A stretch of DNA of 64,000 nucleotides from Sphingobacterium sp. N143 (GTDB lineage: Bacteria > Bacteroidota > Bacteroidia > Sphingobacteriales > Sphingobacteriaceae), in assembly GCF_030325625.1 (NCBI RefSeq), contig NZ_JACAIS010000006.1, forward strand, positions 186,001 through 250,000, read 5' to 3'. The notes under the pieces are model-generated. The model did no database searches. It was not told where the DNA came from and was given only the letters and a program-made list of their open reading frames with translations. This document shows, in pieces, positions 1-10,088 of this stretch (within the stretch, counting starts at the first letter, position 1; the number at the start of each line of letters is the position of its first letter). The translations under genes were made by a program, and so were the position numbers.

Positions 1-135
1 CAGGTTAGGCTCAAATTTATACCCCAATTGAGCTGTATTTACCTATCGTAAATACAATTGTCGTAAAAAACATCAAACACACGATTTGGCTACGATATCC
101 GTCAATCTGACTACATCCCTAAAACACCAAATCAT

Positions 136-143
136 CAACTTTG
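136..143 (+). promoter_or_regulatory. Possible -7 box for the SDR gene
   Basis: CAACTTTG matches the Bacteroidota -7 consensus TAnnTTTG at 7 of 8 positions and lies 30 nt before the ATG of the dehydrogenase. I see no clear -33 TTG at the usual distance. The rest of positions 1-173 shows no gene on either strand. Confidence 0.3.
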
Positions 144-173
144 TAGCATCAATTTATTTTTAAACTAAAACAC

Positions 174-1025
174 ATGAAATCACAAAAAGTATGGTTTGTT
201 ACCGGTGCTTCCAAAGGACTGGGGTTAAGTTTGGTCAAGGAACTTTTAGCACAAGATTATCTTGTCGTAGCGACCTCGCGTACTAAACGGGCCTTAGAAC
301 AAGAAATCGGCGAAAATGAAAATTTTCTTCCCCTTGAAGTCGACATCACCAATGATACGGATATCGCCCGGGCAGTACTGTCAGCAATTGATTATTTCGG
401 GCGGATCGACGTCCTGGTCAACAATGCGGGATATGGTCAGACAGGCAGTGTGGAAGAACTCAGTGACTCCGAAGCCCGACGCAATTTTGATGTAAATGTC
501 TTTGGATCACTCAATGCTATCCGGCATATCGCACCGCATATGCGACGCCAGCAATCGGGACATATTTTTAACATTGCATCCATTGGTGGCCTTGCAGGAA
601 ATTATCCGGGTTTTGGAATCTACTGTTCCACAAAATTTGCTGTAGCCGGATTTACAGAAGCGCTCGCTGTTGAAATGCAGCCTTTTGGTATTCACACGAC
701 CCTGGTTTATCCTGGTTATTTTAGAACGGATTTTTTATCCGATGGATCAATCCAAACCGCAGCCAATCCCATCAAAGCTTATGTCACTGCAAGGGAAAAT
801 GAAGCAGCACACTTACATCAGATCCATGGAAATCAGACCAATGATCCGCAAAAAGCAGCTACTTTATTGATCGAGCTCAGCACGTTGACGCATCCGCCAG
901 TACATTTCCTAATGGGTGAAGATGCCTTTGAGCTGGCCAAAAACAAGATCAACATGTTGACTGCCGAGATCGAAAAATGGAAAAGCTATACCGTATCCAC
1001 AGGTTTTGAACAAACTGCAGAATAG
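174..1025 (+). CDS. SDR family NAD(P)-dependent oxidoreductase
   Basis: A classical short-chain dehydrogenase/reductase of 283 aa, predicted to be a cytosolic NAD(P)H-dependent oxidoreductase on an unknown carbonyl or alcohol substrate. The N-terminal Rossmann motif TGASKGLG (about residues 10-17), the structural NNAG motif (about 83-86), the catalytic Ser in FNIASIGG and the YxxxK pair in IYCSTKF (about 150-155) are all visible. Length is normal for the family. There is no signal peptide. An AraC-type regulator follows 70 nt downstream on the same strand, so the two may be co-transcribed; SDR plus AraC pairs are common in Bacteroidota, often for detoxification of reactive carbonyls, but nothing here fixes the substrate. 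The ATG at 174 is the only sensible start. Confidence 0.9.
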   Translation: MKSQKVWFVTGASKGLGLSLVKELLAQDYLVVATSRTKRALEQEIGENENFLPLEVDITNDTDIARAVLSAIDYFGRIDVLVNNAGYGQTGSVEELSDSEARRNFDVNVFGSLNAIRHIAPHMRRQQSGHIFNIASIGGLAGNYPGFGIYCSTKFAVAGFTEALAVEMQPFGIHTTLVYPGYFRTDFLSDGSIQTAANPIKAYVTARENEAAHLHQIHGNQTNDPQKAATLLIELSTLTHPPVHFLMGEDAFELAKNKINMLTAEIEKWKSYTVSTGFEQTAE

Positions 1026-1095
1026 CTTAAAGTTAACGCTCACAGCAAGGAAAAATCAGCACCATTAAAAAAGGAAAATAACTAAATTTACAATT

Positions 1096-2010
1096 ATGGA
1101 GAATACATTTCGCTTTCATTCCCTTTCGGAGTTCCACAGTTTTTGCGGGCTGCCCCAACCAGCGCATCCCTTGATCAGTTTGGTTGATTATAGTCAAGTG
1201 CACTATCCCATTAATGACAGCAAATTAAGTTGGATACAGCATTTTTATTCGATCGGTTTAAAGCGAAATGTAAATGCCAGGTTCAATTATGGACAGCAAC
1301 AATATGACTTTGATTCGGGTGTACTAACTTTTATATCACCATTACAATTCCTGAAAGTAGAGATTAATCAAGAGGCTCGTGCCCATCCCAGTGGCTGGAT
1401 CCTCTTGATCCATCCCGATTTTTTGTGGAACAGCGAACTGGCGAAGCATATCCATACATACGATTTTTTCCAATATGAAGTCAACGAAGCACTTTTTCTT
1501 TCCGAAAAAGAAGAGGCCGTAATTGTTGATATTCTCCAGAATATCGAAAAGGAATATCAATCCAACATCGACAAGTTTAGCCGCGAACTGATTCTCAAAC
1601 AGATCGAACGGCTGCTCATCTATGCAGAACGATATTACGAACGTCAATTTATCACACGAAAAAAGTCTACCCAAGAGCTGGTGACCCGTTTCGAAAATAT
1701 ACTATCGGCACATTTTAGCTACGACAGCCTGATCACAAAAGGGGTTCCAACCGTAAGCATGCTTGCCCAGCAGCTCAATCTTTCCCCCAACTATCTCGGT
1801 AGCCTACTGCGAATCTATACGCAGCAAAATACCCAGCAGCATATACAACACAAAATGATTGAATATGCCAAATTAAGATTGAGCACGAGTTCTCTATCGA
1901 TCAGCGAAATAGCATACGAGTTGGGATTTGAACACCCGCAGTCATTCAGTAAGGTCTTTAAGAAAAACACGCAACAGAGCCCGGTAGAATTTAGGCAGGC
2001 CTTTCAGTAA
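1096..2010 (+). CDS. AraC family transcriptional regulator
   Basis: A 304 aa regulator with an N-terminal sensing half (about residues 1-190, no recognised ligand motif) and a C-terminal double helix-turn-helix AraC domain (about 200-300). Helix features visible include VSMLAQQLNLSPNYLGSLL, and the second signature SISEIAYELGFEHPQSFSKVFKK followed by the usual SPVEFR ending. It lies 70 nt downstream of the SDR gene in the same direction and probably regulates it or a nearby transporter. The family normally activates transcription when effector binds the N-terminal domain; the effector is unknown. No frameshift or truncation is seen. Confidence 0.9.
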   Translation: MENTFRFHSLSEFHSFCGLPQPAHPLISLVDYSQVHYPINDSKLSWIQHFYSIGLKRNVNARFNYGQQQYDFDSGVLTFISPLQFLKVEINQEARAHPSGWILLIHPDFLWNSELAKHIHTYDFFQYEVNEALFLSEKEEAVIVDILQNIEKEYQSNIDKFSRELILKQIERLLIYAERYYERQFITRKKSTQELVTRFENILSAHFSYDSLITKGVPTVSMLAQQLNLSPNYLGSLLRIYTQQNTQQHIQHKMIEYAKLRLSTSSLSISEIAYELGFEHPQSFSKVFKKNTQQSPVEFRQAFQ

Positions 2011-2017
2011 GTAACGC

Positions 2018-2290
2018 CTACCAAACGTCCAGTTCATCCATATCCACCAGTTTGCCCGCATGATCTTGAAAAGTCAATGTCGTGCAAATTTCTCCAATCC
2101 CTGGATTGTTGAGTCCGATAGTCTAAAAAAACTTTACTTTCCCCAAGCCTTCATATGAATTCCGACAAGTGGAATCAATTTGATTTTTCCATTGTTTACC
2201 TAGTTGAGCGTTCAAAACATATCTTTTTTTAATAATACCCAATAACTTAGTCCCCTTATAAAGACTAGCTAAAACTTGATGGACAACAAT
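2018..2290 (-). pseudogene. Decayed gene fragment with an internal stop
   Basis: Reading the minus strand from 2290 to 2018 gives about 90 codons of protein-like composition, interrupted once by a TAG at 2123-2125 and ending at a TAG at 2018-2020. Before the internal stop one reads NAQLGKQWKNQIDSTCRNSY and EGLGKVKFF; after it TIGLNNPGIGEICTTLTFQD and GKLVDMDELDVW. There is no start codon, and upstream of 2290 this frame closes while another frame opens, which suggests a further frameshift. I do not recognise the family. The remainder of the 2011-2525 gap is AT-rich and holds only a possible promoter for the downstream GH78 gene. Confidence 0.5.
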
Positions 2291-2493
2291 TTAAAATCAA
2301 ACTTTTCAGCAAAAATTAACCTTACCGATCCAGCACTTTGTTTTATTTCAGCATAATAATGAATACATACATCTACCAAACCAAAAATCAAAAACACATA
2401 TAAAACACTAATTAACAATAACATAAACTAACAATAAGTGTTAAAAAGTTTACCAACACATTTACACTACTGAAAAACACCCGTTTTACTAAC

Positions 2494-2501
2494 TACCTTT
2501 A
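2494..2501 (+). promoter_or_regulatory. Possible -7 box upstream of the GH78 gene
   Basis: TACCTTTA matches TAnnTTTG at 7 of 8 positions and lies 24 nt before the ATG at 2526. No convincing -33 element is seen, so this is a weak call. Confidence 0.3.
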
Positions 2502-2525
2502 TGAAAACCAAATACTAGACCTCAA

Positions 2526-5123
2526 ATGACCAATTCGTTTGCCCTGTTATCGTTATGCCTACTTAGTGTATTGACTGCTGTTGGTTACGGCAAATCCAAA
2601 CATATCAAGTTATACGATCTACGATGTGAGAACCTGATCAATCCAACTGCATTGGATAATACCAGTCCCCACTTCAGTTGGAAAATAAGGTCTCCCGGTA
2701 GAGAAATGAGACAGCAGTTTTACGAAATTCAAGTTGCATCCGATAGCATAACTTTACTTGAAAATCATCAAGCAGATTTCTGGCAATCAAATAAGATAGC
2801 CTCCGACGCATCAATCATGGTGCCCTATGCGGGCAAGCCCCTTTCATCTCGATCCCTTTGCTACTGGCGAGTAAGGGTATGGAGCAACCAAGGCGAGCAA
2901 TCCGACTGGAGTGATATCCAAAGGTTTGGCGTCGGTCTTCTGAAAGATCAGCCTATGCAAGGTGAATATATTGGGTTGAAAGGTGTGCACAGTCCTTTGC
3001 TCCGGAAAAAATTTCATCTGGATGCCGTGGCACTTTCGTTTTTACATATCAATTCACTCGGATACTATGAAGTATATATCAATGGGAAAAAGGTGGGCTC
3101 AGATGTACTTTCTCCTGCCGTATCCCATTTGAACAATCGTTCATTGATCAATACCTATGACATCAGTAGCTATCTTCGTGAGGGTGAAAACAGTATAGTA
3201 CTTTGGCTAGGCACAGGCTGGTACAAGAAAACCACAGGTTTCAGCATTGCTTTCGACGGCGCGTTGGTCCGGGCTCAGCTTGACATTCGCAATACCGATC
3301 ACTGGCAAACAAAGCTTGTCTCCGACTCCTCCTGGGAGGGTTCAGTAACCGGGTATGCCGATACAGGGCTCTGGCAGGCACTGCAATTTGGAGGCGAGCG
3401 TGTCCAGGCAAGCCTAAATCCCACTGATATGGCTACTGTTGCCTTAGACCATCGCTCTTGGTCGACAGTATCCACGCTAGCACTTCCCGATATACAGGCC
3501 AGCCCACAAATGACCGAACCCAATCGCATTCAGGCGACCTACCGGCCCACATCAATCAACCAGCTCAGTGACAGCACCTGGCTGATTGATATGGGAAAAA
3601 CACTCAACGGGTGGTTCGAACTGGAGATGAGAGGTCTAAAGAAAGACCAGGTGGTTGTGTTCGATTATAGCGATGCCTTGGATACTGTCGGCAATTTTAT
3701 GCCGCAGGGCCAATGCGATAGCTACATTGCACGGGGAGTTCAACGCGAAACTTTTCGCAATAGGTTCAATCATCATGCTTTCCAGTACATCAAAATTTCC
3801 AACCTCGGACATCGTCCCAAAAAGAAGGACGTTAAGGCCCATTTAATCCACACGGATTTTCAGCAGACCTCTTCTTTTATCTGTTCGGATCCGGATCTCA
3901 ATGCCATTCATGCGATGGTCCAATACACCATGCGTTGTCTTTCTTTCAGTGGATATATGGTCGACTGTCCTCATTTGGAACGGGCCGGATATGGTGGTGA
4001 TGGAAATTCATCCACCAATACCTTACAAACTATGTTTGCAAGTTCGCCGCTATTTATCAACTGGCTACAGGCCTGGTCGGATAGCATGCGCGAAGGAGGC
4101 AGCCTCCCACATGTCGCGCCCAATCCTGGTGCTGGTGGCGGCGGGCCTTATTGGTGTAGTTTTTTCATTATGGCATCCTGGCGTACTTATATCAACTACC
4201 AAGATCCGCGGCTGATCCAACGCCACTATTCCGCCATGAAACAATGGCTTTCCTATGTAGAGCGTTATAGTAAGGATGGGCTCCTTACACGCTGGCCGGA
4301 CACTAAGTACCGCGATTGGTTTTTAGGAGACTGGCTTGCCCCTGCTGGTGTAGATGCAGGAGCTACCCGCTCGGTCGACCTAGTCAACAATTGTGTCGTG
4401 AGCGAATGCTTGGCTACCATGGAGAAAATAGCCACGGTCCTTCAGCTCCCACAAGAAGCACAAGACTTTGCCAAACGAAAAGAAAAATTGGACGCCTTGA
4501 TACATCGGATATTTTTTAATGAAGATACAAACCAATATGCCACAGGTTCTCAACTCGATATGAGCTATCCTATGCTGCTCGGAATCACACCTAAAGCTTC
4601 CTATGCAACGGTAAAACAACAGCTCTTAAGAGAAAGTGCCGAAAAATACAACAACCATATTGCCGTGGGGCTCGTTGGCGTTCCAGTTCTAACGCAATGG
4701 GCTACAGACAACAATGCTGTTGACTTTATGTATACTATGCTCAAGCAGCGGGATTATCCGGGCTACCTCTTTATGCTTGATCATGGTGCTTCCACCACCT
4801 GGGAATATTGGAGCGGAGAGCGTAGCCGTATCCATAATTGTTATAATGGTATCGGAACATGGTTTTACCAGGCGATCGGTGGAATCCGTGTTGATGAAAA
4901 CCAGCCGGGCTATAAACATATCCTCATCACTCCACAGATTCCCAAAGGTCTTACCTGGGCAAAAACAGCAATTGAGACTCCTTATGGTGAGGTTAAAGTA
5001 GATTGGTCCATCAAAAAGTATAAATTAAAGCTCGATATTACCCTTCCAATCGGAAGTACTGCTACGGTAAAAGCGCCGGCAGGATTCGAGATGAAGGATG
5101 TTACAATCAATTACCACCACTAA
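2526..5123 (+). CDS. Secreted alpha-L-rhamnosidase, GH78
   Basis: An 865 aa exo-glycosidase predicted to release terminal alpha-L-rhamnose from plant pectin side chains, glycosides or bacterial polysaccharide. A signal peptide covers about residues 1-22. An Ig-like N-terminal domain (about 28-140, containing the typical NTSPHFSWKI), beta-sandwich domains with the YINGKKVGSDVLSPA-type carbohydrate fold (about 160-420), an (alpha/alpha)6 catalytic domain and a C-terminal beta domain follow. Catalytic-domain landmarks are DCPHLERAGYGGDG with Glu near residue 485 and HGASTTWEYWSGE with Glu near residue 760; these match the two acidic motifs used by the family (general acid and general base). The first motif is the HLERxGYGGDG variant, not the QRDERLGWTGD form. 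The gene stands alone on the plus strand, convergent with the mannan-type PUL, and shares a terminator with it. Confidence 0.9.
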   Translation: MTNSFALLSLCLLSVLTAVGYGKSKHIKLYDLRCENLINPTALDNTSPHFSWKIRSPGREMRQQFYEIQVASDSITLLENHQADFWQSNKIASDASIMVPYAGKPLSSRSLCYWRVRVWSNQGEQSDWSDIQRFGVGLLKDQPMQGEYIGLKGVHSPLLRKKFHLDAVALSFLHINSLGYYEVYINGKKVGSDVLSPAVSHLNNRSLINTYDISSYLREGENSIVLWLGTGWYKKTTGFSIAFDGALVRAQLDIRNTDHWQTKLVSDSSWEGSVTGYADTGLWQALQFGGERVQASLNPTDMATVALDHRSWSTVSTLALPDIQASPQMTEPNRIQATYRPTSINQLSDSTWLIDMGKTLNGWFELEMRGLKKDQVVVFDYSDALDTVGNFMPQGQCDSYIARGVQRETFRNRFNHHAFQYIKISNLGHRPKKKDVKAHLIHTDFQQTSSFICSDPDLNAIHAMVQYTMRCLSFSGYMVDCPHLERAGYGGDGNSSTNTLQTMFASSPLFINWLQAWSDSMREGGSLPHVAPNPGAGGGGPYWCSFFIMASWRTYINYQDPRLIQRHYSAMKQWLSYVERYSKDGLLTRWPDTKYRDWFLGDWLAPAGVDAGATRSVDLVNNCVVSECLATMEKIATVLQLPQEAQDFAKRKEKLDALIHRIFFNEDTNQYATGSQLDMSYPMLLGITPKASYATVKQQLLRESAEKYNNHIAVGLVGVPVLTQWATDNNAVDFMYTMLKQRDYPGYLFMLDHGASTTWEYWSGERSRIHNCYNGIGTWFYQAIGGIRVDENQPGYKHILITPQIPKGLTWAKTAIETPYGEVKVDWSIKKYKLKLDITLPIGSTATVKAPAGFEMKDVTINYHH

Positions 5124-5176
5124 TCCAACTATCGAAAGGTTATAAGCGGGTAATCCGGATCCGCCAAATCGCCTCA

Positions 5177-5223
5177 AAATAATAAGCGGGGCGAAATAGT
5201 TTTGGCCCCGCTTATTATTTTTT
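5177..5223. terminator. Perfect bidirectional intrinsic terminator
   Basis: A 16-bp perfect inverted repeat, with arms 5177-5192 and 5205-5220 and GC-rich core GCGGGGC, has a 12-nt loop and T/A runs on both outer sides. It sits between the convergent GH78 gene (ends 5123) and the last SusC of the PUL (ends 5263), and so can end transcripts from both strands. Confidence 0.9.
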
Positions 5224-5262
5224 AAACCTGCAAGCGTATTATTTAAACCTGATCACTTACTG

Positions 5263-8200
5263 TTAAAGCCCGATCTGTATGCCCAAATTGACGACACGTT
5301 GATTCTGATAGGCATCTCCCGCACTGTTAGAGGTCACCTCAGGATCCTGCTGATATAAGGAATAATTCGTCCAAGTCAGTAGATTATATCCGCTCAGGTA
5401 TAAGCGCGCATTGTTCATCTTAAATGGCAGCCATTTATTGGGCAACTGATAGCCCAGTTCAACAGTCTTCAAACGTAAATAGGTGGCATCAATAAGCCAG
5501 AAATCAGACATATAGGTTGATGGGCTATTAATCGTTGTCGGATTAGTCGTTAAGCGTGGAAATTTAGCTGTAGCGGCTGTTTCCACGGTCCAGCGTTCTT
5601 GATGGATCGGTTGAAACTGACTCTGAAAAGGCTCAATACCACTTCCCTGAACACTGAAACTATATCCGGTAGTTCCCTGTAGCAGCACATTGAAGCTAAA
5701 ACCTTTGTAACTTCCGCCCAAGGTAAGTCCAAAACTGGTATTCGGAATATTGGGTTTACCGATCACCGTCCGATCATAGTCATCAATTATACCATCGTTA
5801 TTGAGATCCTTGTACCGCAGATCACCAGGCTGCGCCTCATATCCTCCTGATGGTTTTGGACTTGTACCGATATTTGCTTCGGTATAAAAACCATCGTACA
5901 GATAGCCCAATGGTTGATTGATCTGCTGTCCTGTCAGCCGCAACCAAGGGTAAGCTGGTGCTGGTTCATCCTGAAACAAGATCTTATTTTTGAAATACGT
6001 CAATACCCCTTTGATATTGTAATTAAACGCGCCGATATTGTTGTTTACGTTCAGTTCCAATTCCACTCCCCTATTCCGTACCTTCGCAATATTTGACGGT
6101 GAGACCCCCACACCGATATGCTGGAAAAGCGACTGTGAAGTAACGAGCTGATCGTACCGCAGATTATTGAAATAGTCAAAGGTCATGGAAAACTTGTTTT
6201 TCCAAAGATTGACATCAAGCCCCACATCAAATGACTTCTGTTTTTCCCAAGTGACATTGTTATTTCCTAGATTTCCTTCCGTGATAATCAGTGAAGGCTG
6301 ATGGGTTTCACCAAACGAATAATTGCCGCCTTCATTGTATACTTGTTGGTACAAATAACGATCACCGGTCACCTTGTCAGAGCCAACGATTCCATAGGAA
6401 GCCCGCAATTTAAAGAGCTCCACAAAGCTAAACGCGTCTTTGAAAAACGATTCCTTAGCTAGATTATAACCGGCTGACACCGCCGGAAAAAGGCCATAAC
6501 GCTGTGCCGCTTGAAAACGGTCCGACCCATTGTATGCCACCGTCGCATCCAACAAGAACCTCTCTTTAAAGTTGTATCCTGCCCGAAAGGTATAGCCCTC
6601 AAAATTCTGTGGAATCCAGTTGATTTTCTTATCCCCCTTTGTTTTATAGGATTCCCTATTATACAGTAAGAGCGCTGTCACCGCATGATCCCCAAAAGTT
6701 CGCGCATAGTTGAAGTTGGCCTGCACATTCACCCGACTGTTGTAATCCCCCTGATACGCCCGCAGGGTATAATTACCTAGTACATAAGGTGCCCCACCTT
6801 TCAGCTGATAGCTGCCCGAGCTTGGGTCATAGCGATAGACAGGAATTTCATCACGAGCCTGCTCACGGCCGTTTGACTCGACGCTGGCATAGGCTACACG
6901 AGTCGAAAAAGAAAGTCCTTTTAACCAAGCGTTGAGTTCCTGCGTCCCGCCAAATAAAATATTGATATCGTTGCGTCGATCCAAGCTATAACCAGCTGCT
7001 GCCAGGCGTGCATTGATGGTCGGAAGCAACTCCTGCGTATCGCTGGCATAGGTAAATGAACCATTTGGATTGATAAAAGGTGCTGACCAAGGTCTTATCT
7101 TATTAAAATTGAACACCTCACCAACGATATTTCCCGCTCTGGGCGAATTAATGCGATTGAAGTTTGCCCGGAAATCCAAACGCAATTTGAGTGTCTTTGT
7201 CGCCTGTACATCCAGATTTGACCGCAAGTTGAAACGACGGTAATAATAGTTATTATTGACCTTGTCGCCCTCATTTTCAAAATTGTAAAGGTTTCCATTT
7301 TGGGAGAAAGCCCCACCCGACACAAAATATTTAATACTTTCACCACCGCCAGTGATATCAATATTTGTATTGTACTGTTGGCTCGATGGCTTAAAGATCC
7401 GATCATACCAATTGATATCAGGGTGACCATAAGGATCATCCCCCGAACGAAAATGTGCCAAGTCTGCTTCACTAAAAGGCTGATTGGAATTGTCTCCCAC
7501 CGTATTTGCTATCGCTTCATTCCATAAGAGTGCACTTTCATAGGCATTCAAAAACTTCAATTTTGTGACCGGGCTCTGCATACCTGATTCGACACGCGCA
7601 TTGATCTTTGGTCGTCCCGATTCACCCCGCCGCGTTTTGACAACCAAAACACCATTGGCACCCTTGATACCAAAGACTGCTGTCGTGGAGGCATCCTTTA
7701 GGATCGAAATGCTTTCAATTTCGTTGACATTGATCTGCGACAACTGTTCATAGGTATATTCAATATCATCGACAATGATCAGCGGCTGGTTTCCTTCTGG
7801 ATTCAATGAACTGACACCGCGGATATAAAAATCTGAAGCATCCTTACCAGGTTGTCCGGAGCGTTGTACCGACACAAATCCCGGCAATCTTCCAGCCAAT
7901 GCATTCTGTACGCTCGATGTTGGCACCTGACGGATATCTGCTCCCTTTATTGAACTGACTGCACCCGTGCTGGTCAGCTTTTTCGTCGTACCAAACCCCA
8001 CAACCACCACCTCATCAATATCCTGGCTGCTGGATTGCATAATCACTTCGATATTTTCACCCTGCTTCACGTCTCGTTGCTGGGTATTATATCCTACACT
8101 TGTAAACACTAAGACCTTAGTACCTCGTAAGGCCAATTTAAACCGTCCATTTTGATCTGTTTGTGTGGCTCCCCCTCCTTTCTCCTGCACCGATACACCC

Positions 8201-8307
8201 ACCAAGGGACCCGAACTATTTTTGACAATACCATTCACCATGGATTGCGCCAATAGTATAAATGGCGTCAAAACCATTATTGTTAACAGATATATGCTCT
8301 TTTTCAT
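5263..8307 (-). CDS. SusC/RagA-type TonB-dependent outer-membrane transporter
   Basis: A 1014 aa SusC-family porin that imports oligosaccharides across the outer membrane using TonB energy. A signal peptide (about 1-20) is followed by a carboxypeptidase-D-regulatory-like domain (about 24-95), the SusC signature IDEVVVVGFGTTKK (about 97-110), a plug domain (about 110-225, including VDDIEYTYEQLSQINVNEIE and SILKDASTTAVFGIKGANGV), then a 22-strand-type barrel ending in the hydrophobic IGL expected for barrel insertion. It is the last gene of the operon and lies 71 nt after a SusD. No SusD follows it, so its partner must be one of the SusD proteins encoded upstream. Substrate is inferred from the enzymes of the locus (mannose-containing glycans). 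Confidence 0.93.
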   Translation of the reverse strand: MKKSIYLLTIMVLTPFILLAQSMVNGIVKNSSGPLVGVSVQEKGGGATQTDQNGRFKLALRGTKVLVFTSVGYNTQQRDVKQGENIEVIMQSSSQDIDEVVVVGFGTTKKLTSTGAVSSIKGADIRQVPTSSVQNALAGRLPGFVSVQRSGQPGKDASDFYIRGVSSLNPEGNQPLIIVDDIEYTYEQLSQINVNEIESISILKDASTTAVFGIKGANGVLVVKTRRGESGRPKINARVESGMQSPVTKLKFLNAYESALLWNEAIANTVGDNSNQPFSEADLAHFRSGDDPYGHPDINWYDRIFKPSSQQYNTNIDITGGGESIKYFVSGGAFSQNGNLYNFENEGDKVNNNYYYRRFNLRSNLDVQATKTLKLRLDFRANFNRINSPRAGNIVGEVFNFNKIRPWSAPFINPNGSFTYASDTQELLPTINARLAAAGYSLDRRNDINILFGGTQELNAWLKGLSFSTRVAYASVESNGREQARDEIPVYRYDPSSGSYQLKGGAPYVLGNYTLRAYQGDYNSRVNVQANFNYARTFGDHAVTALLLYNRESYKTKGDKKINWIPQNFEGYTFRAGYNFKERFLLDATVAYNGSDRFQAAQRYGLFPAVSAGYNLAKESFFKDAFSFVELFKLRASYGIVGSDKVTGDRYLYQQVYNEGGNYSFGETHQPSLIITEGNLGNNNVTWEKQKSFDVGLDVNLWKNKFSMTFDYFNNLRYDQLVTSQSLFQHIGVGVSPSNIAKVRNRGVELELNVNNNIGAFNYNIKGVLTYFKNKILFQDEPAPAYPWLRLTGQQINQPLGYLYDGFYTEANIGTSPKPSGGYEAQPGDLRYKDLNNDGIIDDYDRTVIGKPNIPNTSFGLTLGGSYKGFSFNVLLQGTTGYSFSVQGSGIEPFQSQFQPIHQERWTVETAATAKFPRLTTNPTTINSPSTYMSDFWLIDATYLRLKTVELGYQLPNKWLPFKMNNARLYLSGYNLLTWTNYSLYQQDPEVTSNSAGDAYQNQRVVNLGIQIGL

Positions 8308-8378
8308 CCGTTTATATTTTATTTTTTCATGATTAAAGCTATTCGCGCAGCCTTCTTTGGCTTACGTAAATAAGCCAA

Positions 8379-10088
8379 TTACCAGCCGGGGTTCTGTACC
8401 ATTTTTGGATTTTTGATCACTTCCGAAAATGGAATGGGAGCCAAATACATCTTCGTATCAAATGTCATTTTCAGAATAGGAAGTGACTGCCTGATCGCCC
8501 CGGTTCCCGTTTGATAAATGACTGTGGCGTGTAGCTCCTTATTAAACTCCTCTTCGGCTATTTTCCACCTTCGCACATCGTAAAAGCGATGCTCCTCAAA
8601 GGCCAGTTCCTTTCTCCGTTCGAGGTAGATCAGCTCCCGCATTTCTGCTTTGGTTAATGCCTCGGGAAGTTGATAGGGACTCAGTCCTGCCCGTTGTCGT
8701 ATTTGTTCAACAGCACGATAGACATTGACATCAGGTCTGTCCAGACGTTCATTTCGTGCTTCCGCATAATTCAGCAATATTTCAGCATAACGGAACAGGA
8801 TAAAGTCATGGTTTACATTACTATAGTTTGCCAGCGATTCAAAATTCCCCATAAACTTGCGGAGGTAATAGCCCGTTTTTGTCTGTTGCTTGGATCCACC
8901 TGGTTTATCGGATCCCCCCTCAAAGGTTTGTACAGGCCGATTTAACCAAGGGGCACCATTATAAAAAACAGTTGCGTAAAAGCGGCTGTCGCGCCCTACA
9001 TAAGGATCGTTTGGATCATAACCTGAATTTTCGTCCGTAATTTTCAGACCGTTGCTCATCCCAAAGGCGTCTACAAGTTCCTGGGTAGGACTAGTTCGAC
9101 CATTGTTCACTCCATTGGCATAACCCACGGGACCATTGTTATTTTCAAAACTGGTATTATTGCCACCTTGTTTCGCAAAGATCCGTTCATTGTTGCGTGT
9201 GATAAAGACATCTTTAAACTGCGGTTCAAGCTTAAACAGGTTTAGATCCATCAAGTCTTTGGCCGCGTTCTCGGCCAACTGCCATCGTGCAGCGGAAAAT
9301 GCCGTATACCCTGTGTGATCATTCTGCCCATCTATATTTCCACCGTTGAACAATGGGCTGGCAGCATACAGGAGCACACGGGATTTTAGCGCCATGGCTG
9401 CCGCCTTCGTAGGCCTTCCATAAAAAGCCAGATTAAATGGATCAGTACGTAAGCTATCTTTTATTGCATCACATTCCTTCACAATATAGTTGACGCATTC
9501 TTCGAAGCTCGCACGTGGTAGCTCAATATCATCGTTCAGCTGGTATACCTTATCGCCCATCAGGGGTACCCCGCCATACCGCTTGACCAATTCAAAATAA
9601 AATAAGGCACGCATAAATTTTGCTTCGGCTTTCCATACACGCGGCATAGGCGTACCATTCTCCAGTTTCCCTTTAACCGGTACCCGATCAATATTTTGAA
9701 TAAAAATGCTGGTCTTTCGAATCCCCTGATACCAAGATGCCCACAGGTTGTCCTGATAATTATCCGAAGTATAAGAACCTGTTGCCAACTGCTGTACCGA
9801 TGTGTTGATCGGATTGGAGGAAACCGCATCATCCGTAGCTGCGTCGAGAAAATCTCCACCGACCCGATTCCCTAGGCCGGGCAGATAACGGTAGCAATCG
9901 GTCAGAAAACGGTTGGCATTCACGCCGGCCGAATCCCGTCGGTCAAACACTTGGTCCAGTGTCTGCAACTCGATAGGCTCTTCCTCCAGGTCGCTTTTAC
10001 AGGAGAAGATCCCAAGTGTGACTCCAACCAGGAACATCCATTTAAGCCGATTATATTTTATACGAATGAGCTGTGCTTTAAAAGGCAT
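8379..10088 (-). CDS. SusD/RagB family glycan-binding lipoprotein
   Basis: A surface lipoprotein that caps a SusC barrel and captures glycan. The frame is open to an ATG at 10193, but I choose the ATG at 10088 (569 aa). From there the protein begins MPFKAQLIRIKYNRLKW followed by a hydrophobic stretch and the lipobox GIFSC, a proper type II signal with a basic n-region, and GAGG lies about 8 nt upstream. The 10193 start would put about 35 polar residues before the signal. The SusD fold is seen in the TPR-like N-terminal half (WYQGIRKTSIFIQNIDRV; AEAKFMRALFYFELVKRYGGVPL) and the C-terminal half (ILLNYAEARNE; AFEEHRFYDVRRW), ending in VQNPGW. It follows its likely partner SusC (10210-13317) and precedes a second SusC. 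Confidence 0.92.
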   Translation of the reverse strand: MPFKAQLIRIKYNRLKWMFLVGVTLGIFSCKSDLEEEPIELQTLDQVFDRRDSAGVNANRFLTDCYRYLPGLGNRVGGDFLDAATDDAVSSNPINTSVQQLATGSYTSDNYQDNLWASWYQGIRKTSIFIQNIDRVPVKGKLENGTPMPRVWKAEAKFMRALFYFELVKRYGGVPLMGDKVYQLNDDIELPRASFEECVNYIVKECDAIKDSLRTDPFNLAFYGRPTKAAAMALKSRVLLYAASPLFNGGNIDGQNDHTGYTAFSAARWQLAENAAKDLMDLNLFKLEPQFKDVFITRNNERIFAKQGGNNTSFENNNGPVGYANGVNNGRTSPTQELVDAFGMSNGLKITDENSGYDPNDPYVGRDSRFYATVFYNGAPWLNRPVQTFEGGSDKPGGSKQQTKTGYYLRKFMGNFESLANYSNVNHDFILFRYAEILLNYAEARNERLDRPDVNVYRAVEQIRQRAGLSPYQLPEALTKAEMRELIYLERRKELAFEEHRFYDVRRWKIAEEEFNKELHATVIYQTGTGAIRQSLPILKMTFDTKMYLAPIPFSEVIKNPKMVQNPGW

